This document shows, piece by piece, positions 26,889 to 36,523 of a stretch of 64,000 nucleotides of DNA (positions are counted from its first letter, which is position 1; the number at the start of each line of letters is the position of its first letter). The notes beneath the pieces are model-generated. The model saw only the letters and a program-made list of their open reading frames with translations. It did no database searches and was not told the origin of the DNA. The stretch is from assembly GCA_035487355.1 (NCBI GenBank), contig DATHMF010000009.1:1-64000 (forward strand), written 5' to 3'. This DNA comes from Terriglobales bacterium. GTDB taxonomy: Bacteria; Acidobacteriota; Terriglobia; Terriglobales; Acidobacteriaceae. The position numbers were made by a program, and so were the translations under genes.

Positions 26889-28427
26889 ATGAGTAACAAC
26901 GGCTTGCTTCACGCCAGCAACATTACAAAATCTTACGACGGGGTTTGTGCGCTCAAAGGCGTTTCCTTTGAACTTCGCGCAGGCGAGGTGCATGCGCTGG
27001 TGGGTGAAAATGGAGCGGGCAAATCCACGCTCATCAAGATCATCACGGGCGCGGTGCAGGCGGATTGCGGCCAGATCAAAGTGAACGGCAAGACCATCAC
27101 GCACAATTCGCCCAATCTTGCAAAATCATTAGGGATCGCAGTCATCTACCAGCAACCAAGCGTTTTTCCCGGCCTCACGGTCGCAGAGAACATCGCACTG
27201 GGCCTTGAAAAAACGGAATTCTGGAGGACGGTGGACTGGAAAACCCGCCGCCGGCGCGCTTCCGAGTTGCTGGAGCGGATCAGCGCGAAGATTGATCCCG
27301 ATGCTGAGGCGAGTGAACTGACCATGCCTCAGCAACAGCTCATGGAAATCGCGCGGGCACTCGGCGCCAATGCCAAAGTCCTGATCCTGGATGAGCCAAC
27401 TGCATGCCTTTCCGAAAAAAATACTGAAAGTCTTTTCCGCATTTTGCAAGAGTTGCGTACCCAGGGTGTGGGGATCATTTACATTTCTCATCGTCTGGAT
27501 GAACTGGCAGTCATTGCCGATCGGGTAACAGTGCTGCGTGATGGTTCGGTCATCACCACGCGCTCCATGTCTGAGGTGAGCCGTCAGGAGTTGATTCATT
27601 TCATGGTTGGGAGGGAGCTCTCCGCGGTTTTCCCAAAAAAAACCGTCCCGCTTGGAGCAACGGTTTTGGAACTTCGCCAGTTCAAGCGCCCGAGTACGGG
27701 CGGCGCAGGAGTGAATCTTTCAATTCGAGCAGGTGAAATCGTGGGATTTGCCGGACTGGTGGGCGCCGGGCGGACCGGACTGGCCAAAACTATTTTCGGT
27801 TTAACGCCAGCGGAGTCTGGAGAGATTCTGGTACACGGCAAAGCCGTCAGCGTTCGTACTCCAGAAGAAGCGATCAGGCATGGTATTGCTTACCTGCCCG
27901 AAGACCGGCGCCATCACGGCGTGATTCCTCAGATGTCCATCAGCACGAATATTACGCTGGCTTCTCTCAACGCACTCGTGCGTCGAGGCGCCATCAACTT
28001 TCAAAGCGAAAGAGAGACAGCGATTGATTACGTGCGACGCTTCGCCATCAAGACGCCGGCAATTTTCGCTCCGGTGGCGACACTCTCCGGCGGCAACCAG
28101 CAAAAAGTCGTGCTGAGCAGGTGGCTGGCAACCAAGCCTGCAGTGTTAATCCTGGATGAGCCGACCCAGGGCATAGACGTGGGCGCCAAGTCGGAAATCC
28201 ACGCATTGATGGGCGAGCTTGCGGCTCAAGGTATGGCCATCCTCATGATCTCTTCGGAGCTGCCGGAAATACTTGGAATGTGCGATCGGGTTGCCGTGAT
28301 GTGCGCCGGCGTGATCGCCGGGATTCTGGAGCGCGATGAAGCTACGCAACAAAAAATTCTTGGGCTGGCGCTCGGGCATGGAGCCGGAGAAGCAATGACA
28401 CCTGCGGCAGATGGCAGCGTTCTGTAA
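26889..28427 (+). CDS. CUT2-type sugar ABC importer ATPase (rhamnose context)
   Basis: 512 residues with two tandem nucleotide-binding domains, as in RbsA/MglA/XylG and rhizobial RhaT. Domain 1: Walker A GENGAGKST (39-47), degenerate signature LTMPQQQ, Walker B VLILDEPT. Domain 2: degenerate P-loop GLVGAGRTG, intact signature LSGGNQQKV, Walker B VLILDEPTQG. One Walker A and one signature are thus degenerate, normal for the family. It couples ATP hydrolysis to monosaccharide import with the two downstream permeases; L-rhamnose is inferred from the adjoining rhamnose genes. Its stop codon shares one base with the next start (TAATG). Confidence 0.92.
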   Translation: MSNNGLLHASNITKSYDGVCALKGVSFELRAGEVHALVGENGAGKSTLIKIITGAVQADCGQIKVNGKTITHNSPNLAKSLGIAVIYQQPSVFPGLTVAENIALGLEKTEFWRTVDWKTRRRRASELLERISAKIDPDAEASELTMPQQQLMEIARALGANAKVLILDEPTACLSEKNTESLFRILQELRTQGVGIIYISHRLDELAVIADRVTVLRDGSVITTRSMSEVSRQELIHFMVGRELSAVFPKKTVPLGATVLELRQFKRPSTGGAGVNLSIRAGEIVGFAGLVGAGRTGLAKTIFGLTPAESGEILVHGKAVSVRTPEEAIRHGIAYLPEDRRHHGVIPQMSISTNITLASLNALVRRGAINFQSERETAIDYVRRFAIKTPAIFAPVATLSGGNQQKVVLSRWLATKPAVLILDEPTQGIDVGAKSEIHALMGELAAQGMAILMISSELPEILGMCDRVAVMCAGVIAGILERDEATQQKILGLALGHGAGEAMTPAADGSVL

Positions 28428-29431
28428 TGAGCCAACACAAACAACGCCGTCTGAGTTTCTACCTCAACCGTTACCGCCGAGAGCTTGCGGTCATGCTCGC
28501 CTACGCCGCGTTGCTGGCTGTGGCCGCTTTGGTTGCGCCTTCGTTCTTCAGCGCTGCGAACTGGCGCGATCTCATCATGAACAACATTCCCGTACTGGTG
28601 GTTGCAGTTGGAATGACCCTGGTAATCCTGGTGGCGGAGATTGACATTTCAGTTGGCTCGCAATTTGCGGTATGCAGTCTGACGGCAGCATGGCTGGCGA
28701 AGGCTGGAGTACCGATCATCCTGCTGATACCGTGCGTTCTTGTTGTGGGTGCGATCATCGGTAGTCTGAATGGTGTTTTGGTGGCGCGATTGCAGTTACC
28801 TTCGATCATCGTGACGCTGGCAACCATGGCAGTGTGGCGCAACTCATCGCAGTGGATCACACAAGGCGCCTGGGTTCAGGACTTGCCGGATAATTTTCAA
28901 TGGTTTGGCCTTGGCCAGAAGACTGGCGAAGCATTGATTGTGGCGATTGCGTTCGCCGTGTTCTTGATTTTTGCCTGGGGGCTGCGTCATCTGGTGGCCG
29001 GCCGTGCGGTGTACGCTGTTGGTTCTGACACAGAGGCAGCGCGGTTGGCGGGCATCAGCCCGAAACGCGCGGTCTTCAGCGTGTTCATCCTGATGGGTGT
29101 GCTTACGGGGCTGGCCGCAATTCTGAATGCGGTGCGCTTTTCAGCGGTGCCGAGCAACGCAGGTGTTGGCCTGGAGTTAAAGGTAATCGCTGCGGTTGTA
29201 GTCGGCGGGACTGCGATCAGTGGTGGACGCGGTACGCTGCTCGGAACTTTCATCGGTGTAGCGCTGCTGGGCACGATTGGTAACGCGCTGACGTTTGCCG
29301 GGATCAATCCATTTTGGGAAAAAGCGATTCAAGGAGCAATCATTCTGGCGGCAGCGGTTTCTGATGCTACGCTGGGACAACTGAAACATGGCAGATTCAA
29401 TTTCTTCTGCACGGCCCTCCATCAAGACTAG
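28427..29431 (+). CDS. CUT2-type sugar ABC permease 1
   Basis: 334 residues with about nine to ten membrane segments, including the family motif EIDISVGSQFA (about residues 74-84) and the C-terminal GGTAISGGRGTLLGTFIG loop typical of RbsC/BPD_transp_2 permeases. Translationally coupled to the ATPase (1-nt overlap). Its 3' end overlaps the start of the second permease by 44 nt. Forms the heteromeric channel with the fused permease 2; rhamnose specificity is contextual. Confidence 0.9.
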   Translation: MSQHKQRRLSFYLNRYRRELAVMLAYAALLAVAALVAPSFFSAANWRDLIMNNIPVLVVAVGMTLVILVAEIDISVGSQFAVCSLTAAWLAKAGVPIILLIPCVLVVGAIIGSLNGVLVARLQLPSIIVTLATMAVWRNSSQWITQGAWVQDLPDNFQWFGLGQKTGEALIVAIAFAVFLIFAWGLRHLVAGRAVYAVGSDTEAARLAGISPKRAVFSVFILMGVLTGLAAILNAVRFSAVPSNAGVGLELKVIAAVVVGGTAISGGRGTLLGTFIGVALLGTIGNALTFAGINPFWEKAIQGAIILAAAVSDATLGQLKHGRFNFFCTALHQD

Positions 29432-31481
29432 AGAGCCGTGGCGGGAACGGCTGTTTCCGAACTACGAATGGACTTTGTTGCTGGTCGTGCTCTTTGAGTG
29501 CGCCGTCTTCAGCCTGACGGGAAACAATTTTCTCAGCTCGGTCAACGCATTCGAGGTGCTCCGGTCGAGCGTGGAGATTGGACTGCTTGCCCTGGCACTC
29601 ACACCGGTGATTATCTCCGGCGGTATTGATCTCTCGGTAGGCTCCATGATGGGGCTGGCAGCAGTGGTCTTCGGAAGCTTGTGGCGCGACGCGCACCTGC
29701 CAGTGCCCGTGGCTGCAGGTGCTGCGCTGCTGGTTGGTCTGGCAGGCGGGGGATTGAATGCACTCTTGATCGCCCGTTTGAAGCTGCCTCCGCTGATTGT
29801 GACCCTGGGTACATTCTCGCTGTTTCGCGGTATGGCAGAAGGGCTGACGCGTGGCATTGAGAACTACTCGGGTTTTCCGCCAGGCTTCCTTTTTTGGGGC
29901 CAGGGTTATATTGGAAGTGTGGTTCCGGCACAGTTGTCGATCTTGCTGGTGGCAGTTGCAGTGACTGTCTGGTGCATGCATCGCACGGCATTTGGCCGTA
30001 CGCTTTATGCAATCGGGTACTCTGTGGAAGGAACGCGTTATGCCGGAGTGCCGGTTGCCCGCCGCCTGAGCGTTGTATATCTGTTATCAGGGCTGGCATC
30101 AAGCCTGGCGGCAATCATCTACGTGGCGCATCTCGGGCAAGCGAAATCCGATGCAGGAACAGGATACGAATTAATTGCGATCGCCGCAGTTGTGCTGGGC
30201 GGCGCTTCCATCACAGGAGGCCGGGGCACGGTACTCGGCACGGTGTTGGGTCTGTATGCCATCGTGATCCTGGAAAATGGATTGCGCATGAGCGGCGGAC
30301 CGGCGGAGCTGACTGGCATCCTAACGGGTGTGCTGTTGCTGGCCACGGTTGGGTTGAAGCGTTTCTCTACCAGTGACAGACGGACGGCACAAACTACTTC
30401 AGAGGAGATAGAGATGAAGAACTGGCAGGTTGGGGTCTTGACTGCCGCGATTCTGGCCGGAGCCTTGATTGTGGCAGGAAGTAATTGGCTGCTCGTGCAC
30501 TCGTTGCGGCAGGAGCTCATAGATGGACACAAGAGTGAGTCCGCCGCTTCAGGAACAGGAAGCACTCCACGAGCACACAGAACCCAGATTGCTATGATGC
30601 CCAAAGCGAAGGGTGATCCGTATTTCATCAGTTGCCGCCAGGGCGCTGAGGAGGCTGCCAAAGAGCTGGGCGTTGATTTGCTGTGGGATGGCCCGACCGA
30701 TCTCGACCCGGCAAAGCAGAACGAAGTTGTGGAATCATGGATCACTCGCGGCGTGGATGTGATTGCGGTCAGTGTCGAGAACAAAGCCGCAATTTCGACG
30801 GTGTTGCGCAAAGCCCGGGCCAAGGGCATCCGCGTTATCACATGGGATGCAGATGCCGAGCCGGATGCACGCGATTTCCTGATCAATCAGGCGACTCCGC
30901 AAGGCATCGGCTACGCGCTGACCGACGAAGCCGCGGGAATTCTCAACAGCAAGGGAGACTTCGCAATCGTCACGGCTAGCCTGAGCGCAGCGAATCAGAA
31001 CGAGTGGATCAAATACATCAGGCAGCGGCTGGCGGAGAAGTATCCTCAGGTCAAGCTCGTTGCCATCCAGCCCAGTGACGGCGATCGCGACCGCGCGTTT
31101 GCCGAGACGCAAACCCTGCTCAAGGTCTATCCTCAGGTGAAAGTGATCATGGCGATTGCGGCGCCGGCGGTCCCCGGAGCTGCCGAGGCAGTGAAGCAAT
31201 CGGGCCGCTCGGACGTCAAAGTCACCGGCCTGTCACTGCCCACAATGTGCAAGCCCTACGTCAAAGATGGCACCATCAAGAGCATTATTTTGTGGAACAC
31301 GGTTGATCTGGGTTATCTGACCGTCTATGCCTCCAACGCGCTGAGCTTGGGAGAGCTCAAGCGCGGCGACACCGGAATCAAAGCCGGAAGGCTCGGGAAA
31401 ATTGACGTTGTTGGCGATGAGGTCCGCTTGGGCGCGCCATTTGTGTTCGATAAAAATAACATTGACAACTTCAATTTTTGA
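29388..31481 (+). CDS. Sugar ABC permease 2 fused to its periplasmic binding protein
   Basis: 697 residues. Residues ~20-330 are a second RbsC-type permease (GGIDLSVGSMMG; GGASITGGRGTVLGTVLG). Residues ~343-697 are a complete RbsB/RhaS-like binding protein: a membrane segment (VGVLTAAILAGALIVAGSNW), a short Ser/Gly linker, then AMMPKAKGDPYFISCRQGAE, the hinge and VSVENKAAIS. With both permease termini cytoplasmic, the extra membrane segment would place the binding domain in the periplasm, so the fusion makes topological sense. There is no stop between the parts, but a Shine-Dalgarno and ATG lie in frame at the junction (30402-30416). No separate binding-protein gene is present in the operon. 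Confidence 0.88.
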   Translation: MADSISSARPSIKTREPWRERLFPNYEWTLLLVVLFECAVFSLTGNNFLSSVNAFEVLRSSVEIGLLALALTPVIISGGIDLSVGSMMGLAAVVFGSLWRDAHLPVPVAAGAALLVGLAGGGLNALLIARLKLPPLIVTLGTFSLFRGMAEGLTRGIENYSGFPPGFLFWGQGYIGSVVPAQLSILLVAVAVTVWCMHRTAFGRTLYAIGYSVEGTRYAGVPVARRLSVVYLLSGLASSLAAIIYVAHLGQAKSDAGTGYELIAIAAVVLGGASITGGRGTVLGTVLGLYAIVILENGLRMSGGPAELTGILTGVLLLATVGLKRFSTSDRRTAQTTSEEIEMKNWQVGVLTAAILAGALIVAGSNWLLVHSLRQELIDGHKSESAASGTGSTPRAHRTQIAMMPKAKGDPYFISCRQGAEEAAKELGVDLLWDGPTDLDPAKQNEVVESWITRGVDVIAVSVENKAAISTVLRKARAKGIRVITWDADAEPDARDFLINQATPQGIGYALTDEAAGILNSKGDFAIVTASLSAANQNEWIKYIRQRLAEKYPQVKLVAIQPSDGDRDRAFAETQTLLKVYPQVKVIMAIAAPAVPGAAEAVKQSGRSDVKVTGLSLPTMCKPYVKDGTIKSIILWNTVDLGYLTVYASNALSLGELKRGDTGIKAGRLGKIDVVGDEVRLGAPFVFDKNNIDNFNF
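30402..30416 (+). promoter_or_regulatory. Internal ribosome binding site and in-frame start inside the permease-SBP fusion
   Basis: GAGGAG (30402-30407), six bases, then ATG (30414-30416), in frame as residue 343. It is exactly where a separate binding-protein gene would begin (MKNWQVGVLT...). It may give a free, membrane-anchored binding protein of 355 residues in addition to the fusion, or be the relic of a formerly separate gene. Confidence 0.55.
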
Positions 31482-31558
31482 GAATGTGCGTGAGTTCGTG
31501 TATACATAATTTTATTTCGCTTAATTTTATTTTTTGCTCTCGTTGCAGGATGGTGTTT

Positions 31559-33766
31559 ATGAAGGTCCAAGAAAAGCTTCGCTATCTCGAAGATCGCTGG
31601 GATGACCAGATTGCGCGCTCGCTTGACGCTCCCGACCTTCTTCGCTACCGCTCGAATGTGCTGGGTTCAGATTTACGCATCACGAACTTCGGTGGGGGAA
31701 ACACGAGTTCAAAAATTACTGACGCCGACCCTATTGACGGCTCAAAGCAGACGGTGCTGTGGATCAAGGGAAGCGGTGGCGACATTGGCAGTATTCACAG
31801 AAAAGGGTTCGCGACGCTGTATCTTGGCAAGCTGCACGCACTGGCAGACCGCTATCGCGGTGTAGATTTCGAAGATGAGATGGTAGAGATGTATCCGCTG
31901 TGCGCATTTGGGAACAATACAGTTGCTGCTTCTATTGATACGCCGCTTCATGGGTTCCTGCCGTATGAGCACATTGACCACCTGCACCCTGATTGGGGTA
32001 TTGCGCTGGCAGCCGCGGCCAATGGATTGGAAAAAATGCAGGAATTCAACCGCCGCTTCAAACAAAAACTGGTATGGGTGCCATGGCAGCGTCCCGGGTT
32101 CGAACTGGCGATGATGCTGCGCAAGGCCGTCGAGGCCAATCCGAAATGCACTGGAATCGTCCTGGGCGGGCATGGCCTGTTCACCTGGGGTGAGACGCAA
32201 CGCGAGTGCTACCTGAATACGATCACCATCATTGATCAGTTGGGCCAATTCGTTCTTGAGCACGTGGAGCAGAAGGGAAGTGGTCTATTCGGTGGAACCC
32301 GATGCAAAACCTTGGAAACCCATCATGAGCTAGCGCTCGATGTTTTTCCTTTCGTGCGTGGCCGGGTTTCCAAAAACCAGCGGATGATCGGCAGTTTCAA
32401 TGATCTGCCAGAGGTGCTGCAATTCGTGAACTCCCAGGATGCCGGGGAACTTGCTCACCTGGGGACAAGTTGCCCTGATCACTTCATCCGGACCAAGATT
32501 CGACCGCTGTTTGTTTCCTGGGAGCCGACCAGCAACCTGGGTGGCTTGCGGGAGAGCATTGACGCAGCGTTGACAAAATATCGTGACGAATACAAGCAAT
32601 ATTACGAATCATTTGCTGGATCCGACTCTCCCAAGATGCGTGATGCGAGCCCCACGGTTGTGTTGATACCGGGAATCGGCATGTTCAGTTTTGGGAAGAA
32701 CAAAACCGAGGCGCGAATCACCGGAGAGTTTTATACGAATGCAATTCACGTGATGGAAGGGGCGACGTCGCTGGAATCGGGACGCGTGCCCAAGACCTTG
32801 CCGCAAGCCGCGCCTGCAGCGAAAACGAGTGCATTCAACGTGCATACGAACTACGTAGCGTTGCCTCCATCGGAAGCGTTTCGCATTGAGTACTGGCAAC
32901 TGGAAGAGGCGAAGATCCGCCGGCAGCCTCCGGAGAAGGAGTTAAGCAGGCGCGTACTCGTAGTGGTCGGCGGTGGCAGTGGAGTCGGACGAGCAGTCGC
33001 CGAGCTTGCTGCGCAACGCGGCGCACATGTCGTGGTTGCCGATCGTGACATAGATTCGGCGAGTAACGCTGCCTCGCAGGCGCAGAAGAGCATTGGCAAA
33101 GAAGGTGCAATGGCTGTTGCCATGGATATCCGGGAACGTGTTGCGATCCGAAAAGCTTTGCGCGAGGCAATCGCGTTCTATGGCGGCATAGATATTCTCA
33201 TTAATACAGCGGCGATATTTCCAGCGTCGCCGGATGGGCGCATCTCAGACGCTCAATGGGGCGTGACCCTCGATTTGAACGTTACCGCCAATCACCGGCT
33301 TGCTGAAGAAGCCGCATATGTTTTTCAAGAGCAGAACCTCGATGCGAGTATCGTGCTGACCAGCTCAGCGAACGCCGTGGTCCCGAAGTGCGGCAGCGAA
33401 GCCTATGATGTAAGCAAGGCCGCGGTGAACCATCTGGTCCGTGAATTGGCGATTTCTTTGGCGCCCAAGGTGCGCGTGAATGGGATCAGTCCGGCAACCG
33501 TAGTTAAGGGTTCCACCATGTTTCCGCGAGAGCGCGTGATAGCCTCGCTGACGAAATATGGAATTCCCTTTGAGACGTCGGCTACCTACGATCAACTCCG
33601 TAATTTACTGGCTGGCTTCTATGCCAAACGAACTCTGACGCATCAGCCAATTGATCCGGAAGATTGCGCAGCGGCAATATTGTTTCTTGCTGGACCGCAA
33701 TCGCGGTGCACGACCGGCCACCTGATTCCCGTAGACGGTGGCCTTACAGAGGCGTTCCTTCGATAG
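31559..33766 (+). CDS. rhaD: Bifunctional rhamnulose-1-phosphate aldolase / L-lactaldehyde dehydrogenase
   Basis: 735 residues from the ATG at 31559 (AGGATGG upstream; the longer frame from 31478 has none). Residues ~1-400 form a class II aldolase/adducin fold with zinc-binding candidates in LHGFLPYEHIDHLHP and GGHGLF. Residues ~460-735 are a short-chain dehydrogenase with a GGGSGVGRA nucleotide-binding loop, catalytic Ser (LTSSAN) and YxxxK (YDVSK). The architecture is that of the RhaEW/RhaD fusion enzymes that split L-rhamnulose-1-P into DHAP and L-lactaldehyde and oxidise the latter. Fourteen bases separate it from the kinase gene. Confidence 0.92.
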   Translation: MKVQEKLRYLEDRWDDQIARSLDAPDLLRYRSNVLGSDLRITNFGGGNTSSKITDADPIDGSKQTVLWIKGSGGDIGSIHRKGFATLYLGKLHALADRYRGVDFEDEMVEMYPLCAFGNNTVAASIDTPLHGFLPYEHIDHLHPDWGIALAAAANGLEKMQEFNRRFKQKLVWVPWQRPGFELAMMLRKAVEANPKCTGIVLGGHGLFTWGETQRECYLNTITIIDQLGQFVLEHVEQKGSGLFGGTRCKTLETHHELALDVFPFVRGRVSKNQRMIGSFNDLPEVLQFVNSQDAGELAHLGTSCPDHFIRTKIRPLFVSWEPTSNLGGLRESIDAALTKYRDEYKQYYESFAGSDSPKMRDASPTVVLIPGIGMFSFGKNKTEARITGEFYTNAIHVMEGATSLESGRVPKTLPQAAPAAKTSAFNVHTNYVALPPSEAFRIEYWQLEEAKIRRQPPEKELSRRVLVVVGGGSGVGRAVAELAAQRGAHVVVADRDIDSASNAASQAQKSIGKEGAMAVAMDIRERVAIRKALREAIAFYGGIDILINTAAIFPASPDGRISDAQWGVTLDLNVTANHRLAEEAAYVFQEQNLDASIVLTSSANAVVPKCGSEAYDVSKAAVNHLVRELAISLAPKVRVNGISPATVVKGSTMFPRERVIASLTKYGIPFETSATYDQLRNLLAGFYAKRTLTHQPIDPEDCAAAILFLAGPQSRCTTGHLIPVDGGLTEAFLR

Positions 33767-33780
33767 CCGAGGGGGAGCAG

Positions 33781-35238
33781 ATGAGTACACAAGCCCACGT
33801 GGCCGTTGATTTAGGTGCTGAGAGTTGTCGTGTATCGCTCTTGCGCTGGAGTAACGGAATTCCAGAAATACGGCTTGTTCATAGATTCCCGAACTCTCCG
33901 ATCTCTGAGCGAGGTGGACTCCGATGGGACTTGGAAAATATTTTGCTCGGTGTCGAGAAAGGACTGCGGCTCTGCGCCAACATTGCGGAAGAAGGAATCG
34001 CGGCGGTCGGTGTGGACGGTTGGGCGGTGGATTACGTTCGTCTCATGCCAGACGGGAAAATCGCTGGTAATCCATTTTGCTATCGCGACGAACGAACGAT
34101 TGCAGCGGAGAAAGAAGTCCGTCAGCGCATTCTGCCAGACCGACTGTACGCACTTACAGGAATTCAGTTGCTTTCTCTCAACACGCTGTACCAGCTCTAC
34201 GCAGACGGGCCAAGTGCGACAGACCAGAGCGCAAAGTGGCTTAATTTGCCTGAATTCATCACATACCGACTAGGTGGCAAGCCCGTTGCCGAGTACACGA
34301 ATGCAACCCACACGCAATTGGTAAGCCTTGGAACACATGAGTGGTGCGAGGAAATTTTTAAGGCTGCCGGGCTTGACCTCTCTGCCGCTCCCGAAATCGT
34401 GCCAACCGGGTCTGTTGTGGGAGCTATGGAGGGAAAATTAGCCGGTCGGCCCGCATTCAAGAATACGAAACTTATTGTCCCTGCTTGCCATGACACAGCA
34501 TCTGCGATTGCGGGCATCTCTGCTGATGGCGACGACTGGGCATTCATCAGTTCCGGGACATGGTCGCTGGTTGGGACGCTGCTCGATTCTCCCTGTATGC
34601 ATGACGCGGCACGTTCTAAGAACTTCACGAACCTGGGAGGCGCGGGCGGGAAGATCTGCTTTTTGAAAAATGTAAATGGGATGTGGCTCCTGCGTCAGTG
34701 CCTGCAACATTGGGAATCTCGAGGATGGAAGTGCGACATTGCAGAGCTGATCAAAGAATGCGAGACCCTGCCTGCGCCCGATTATTGTTTCGATGTGGAC
34801 GCTCCTGGTTTGCTCTCATCCGGGGATATGCCCAACAAAATCAATGCGCAGCGCCAACACGCCGGGTACCAACCCTTTCCTGAGGGAGACCAAGGCATAG
34901 CGCTCATGGTCAACAGCATTTTCCATAGCCTGGCCCTTCGTTACGCCAGCGTATTGAACGACATTGCAGACGCTACCAAAAAGAAAATGACCCGGTTGTA
35001 TATCGTGGGTGGTGGCAGTAAAAATGATTACTTGAACCGACTTACAGCCGAGCGCACCGGGCTGGAAGTTCTGGTTGGGTCAAGTGAGAGTTCGACGGTT
35101 GGCAATTTTGCAATCCAGCTTGCTGCTCTTCGGGGCGACATGACTGCAGCCGGGGTGAAACACTCATCGGTCGCCCAATGGGCTGGAGTGCTTGGTGCAC
35201 AGCCTGTAATCTGCTCTCTGGAAGGCGCAGCACGATAA
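33781..35238 (+). CDS. rhaB: L-rhamnulokinase
   Basis: 485 residues from the ATG at 33781, preceded by GAGGGGGAG; the longer frame from 33664 overlaps the aldolase gene. FGGY/ASKHA kinase: N-terminal phosphate loop VAVDLGAESCRVSLL, GVDGWAVDYVRL with the catalytic Asp region, ISSGTWSLVGT, and the C-terminal ATP site YIVGGGSKND. It phosphorylates L-rhamnulose to L-rhamnulose-1-P, between the isomerase and the aldolase. The order aldolase/dehydrogenase-kinase-isomerase is a compact rhamnose operon. Confidence 0.92.
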   Translation: MSTQAHVAVDLGAESCRVSLLRWSNGIPEIRLVHRFPNSPISERGGLRWDLENILLGVEKGLRLCANIAEEGIAAVGVDGWAVDYVRLMPDGKIAGNPFCYRDERTIAAEKEVRQRILPDRLYALTGIQLLSLNTLYQLYADGPSATDQSAKWLNLPEFITYRLGGKPVAEYTNATHTQLVSLGTHEWCEEIFKAAGLDLSAAPEIVPTGSVVGAMEGKLAGRPAFKNTKLIVPACHDTASAIAGISADGDDWAFISSGTWSLVGTLLDSPCMHDAARSKNFTNLGGAGGKICFLKNVNGMWLLRQCLQHWESRGWKCDIAELIKECETLPAPDYCFDVDAPGLLSSGDMPNKINAQRQHAGYQPFPEGDQGIALMVNSIFHSLALRYASVLNDIADATKKKMTRLYIVGGGSKNDYLNRLTAERTGLEVLVGSSESSTVGNFAIQLAALRGDMTAAGVKHSSVAQWAGVLGAQPVICSLEGAAR

Positions 35239-35286
35239 GCGGAAATCTCGGCTGGATTGAAGCTTCTGTGTTCGATTGGAGACACC

Positions 35287-36480
35287 ATGAGTAAAGATGA
35301 ATCAGCAACGGTCGTATGGCAAGCGCTCGATAAACTGAAAGTAGAACTGCCATCGTGGGGGTTTGCCAATACGGGTACCCGTTTCGGGAAATTCATCCAG
35401 TCAGCGGCGGCAACTTCAATCGAAGAGAAGTTCAGCGATGCTGCCCAGGTGCATGCGGTCACGGGTGCTTGCCCAACTCTGGCACTGCACGTGCAGTGGG
35501 ACCTTCCCCGAGGATTAAAAGACGTTGGAGCGGTTGAAGGTCTGATCAAGAAATATGGCATCCGCCCAGGTTCGATTAATCCGAACGTTTTCCAGGACCA
35601 GGAATATAAGTACGGATCCGCCGGCAATCCAAATCCTGAGATTCGGCGCAAAGCGCTGGATCACATCCTGGAATGTATTTCCATCGCCGATGCTCTAGGT
35701 TGCCGAGATATTTCTCCGTGGTTCGCGGATGGTTCCAATTATCCGGGAACGCAGAACATGCGAAAGAGAATCGAATACTTCGAAGAGGGACTGAAAGAAG
35801 TTCATTCTGCGCTCAAACCTGGGCAACGCTTGCTGATCGAATATAAGCCCTTTGAACCAGCCTTCTATCACACCGACATCGCCGATTGGGGCATGGCGTT
35901 TCTGTTGGCGAAGGCGGCTGGTCCTCAGGCCCTCGTGCTGGTTGATACCGGCCACCATTACCAGGCACAGAATATCGAGCAGATCGTGGCATGGCTGCTG
36001 CACTTTACGATGATTGGCGGCTTTCACTTCAACGACCGGCGCTATGCCGATGACGATCTGACTCTAGGTTCGATTGACCCCTATCAAGTCTTTCGGATTT
36101 TCCATGAGATTCTCATGTACCAGTGGGAGACCGAAGCCGCTGCAGATATTGCTTACATGGTGGACCAAAGCCACAATCTGAAAGGGAAGATTGAAGCGAT
36201 GATTCAGACGGTGTGCACGGCGCAAGAGCTCTATGCAAAGGCAGCGCTTGTAAACCATGAGCGGTTGTCAGCGTTCCAGAAAAACTGCTCTTTGGTGGAA
36301 GCCGAGGAGACCCTTAGAGGCGCATTCTGGCAGGATGTGCGCCCGGCAATCCGTGAGTGGAGAAAAGCCAAGGGGTTGCCCGAAGATCCGCTCAAAAGTT
36401 TCAAAGAGAGTGGCTACCTGGAACGTATTACTCGCGAACGTAAGGAGCGCAATCTGGGTGCGACCGTAAGCTACGTGTAA
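35287..36480 (+). CDS. rhaI: L-rhamnose isomerase (RhaI type)
   Basis: 397 residues from the ATG at 35287 (TTGGAGACACC upstream; the frame from 35257 is longer but unsupported). TIM-barrel sugar isomerase of the Pseudomonas-type RhaI family, distinct from E. coli RhaA. Metal and substrate residues lie in SINPNVFQD, IEYKPFEPAFYHTD, VDTGHHYQAQN and GGFHFNDRRYADDDL. It converts L-rhamnose to L-rhamnulose. Last gene of the catabolic operon, convergent with the regulator 43 bp away. Confidence 0.92.
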   Translation: MSKDESATVVWQALDKLKVELPSWGFANTGTRFGKFIQSAAATSIEEKFSDAAQVHAVTGACPTLALHVQWDLPRGLKDVGAVEGLIKKYGIRPGSINPNVFQDQEYKYGSAGNPNPEIRRKALDHILECISIADALGCRDISPWFADGSNYPGTQNMRKRIEYFEEGLKEVHSALKPGQRLLIEYKPFEPAFYHTDIADWGMAFLLAKAAGPQALVLVDTGHHYQAQNIEQIVAWLLHFTMIGGFHFNDRRYADDDLTLGSIDPYQVFRIFHEILMYQWETEAAADIAYMVDQSHNLKGKIEAMIQTVCTAQELYAKAALVNHERLSAFQKNCSLVEAEETLRGAFWQDVRPAIREWRKAKGLPEDPLKSFKESGYLERITRERKERNLGATVSYV

Positions 36481-36486
36481 GGGTTT

Positions 36487-36519
36487 CGGGTTTCTTTGCA
36501 GCAGAATTGAAGAGACCCG
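36487..36519. terminator. Bidirectional hairpin between rhaI and the regulator
   Basis: CGGGTTTCTT (36487-36496) pairs with AAGAGACCCG (36510-36519) with one mismatch and a 13-nt loop, in the 43-bp gap between two convergent stop codons. Confidence 0.45.
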
Positions 36520-36523
36520 TCGT

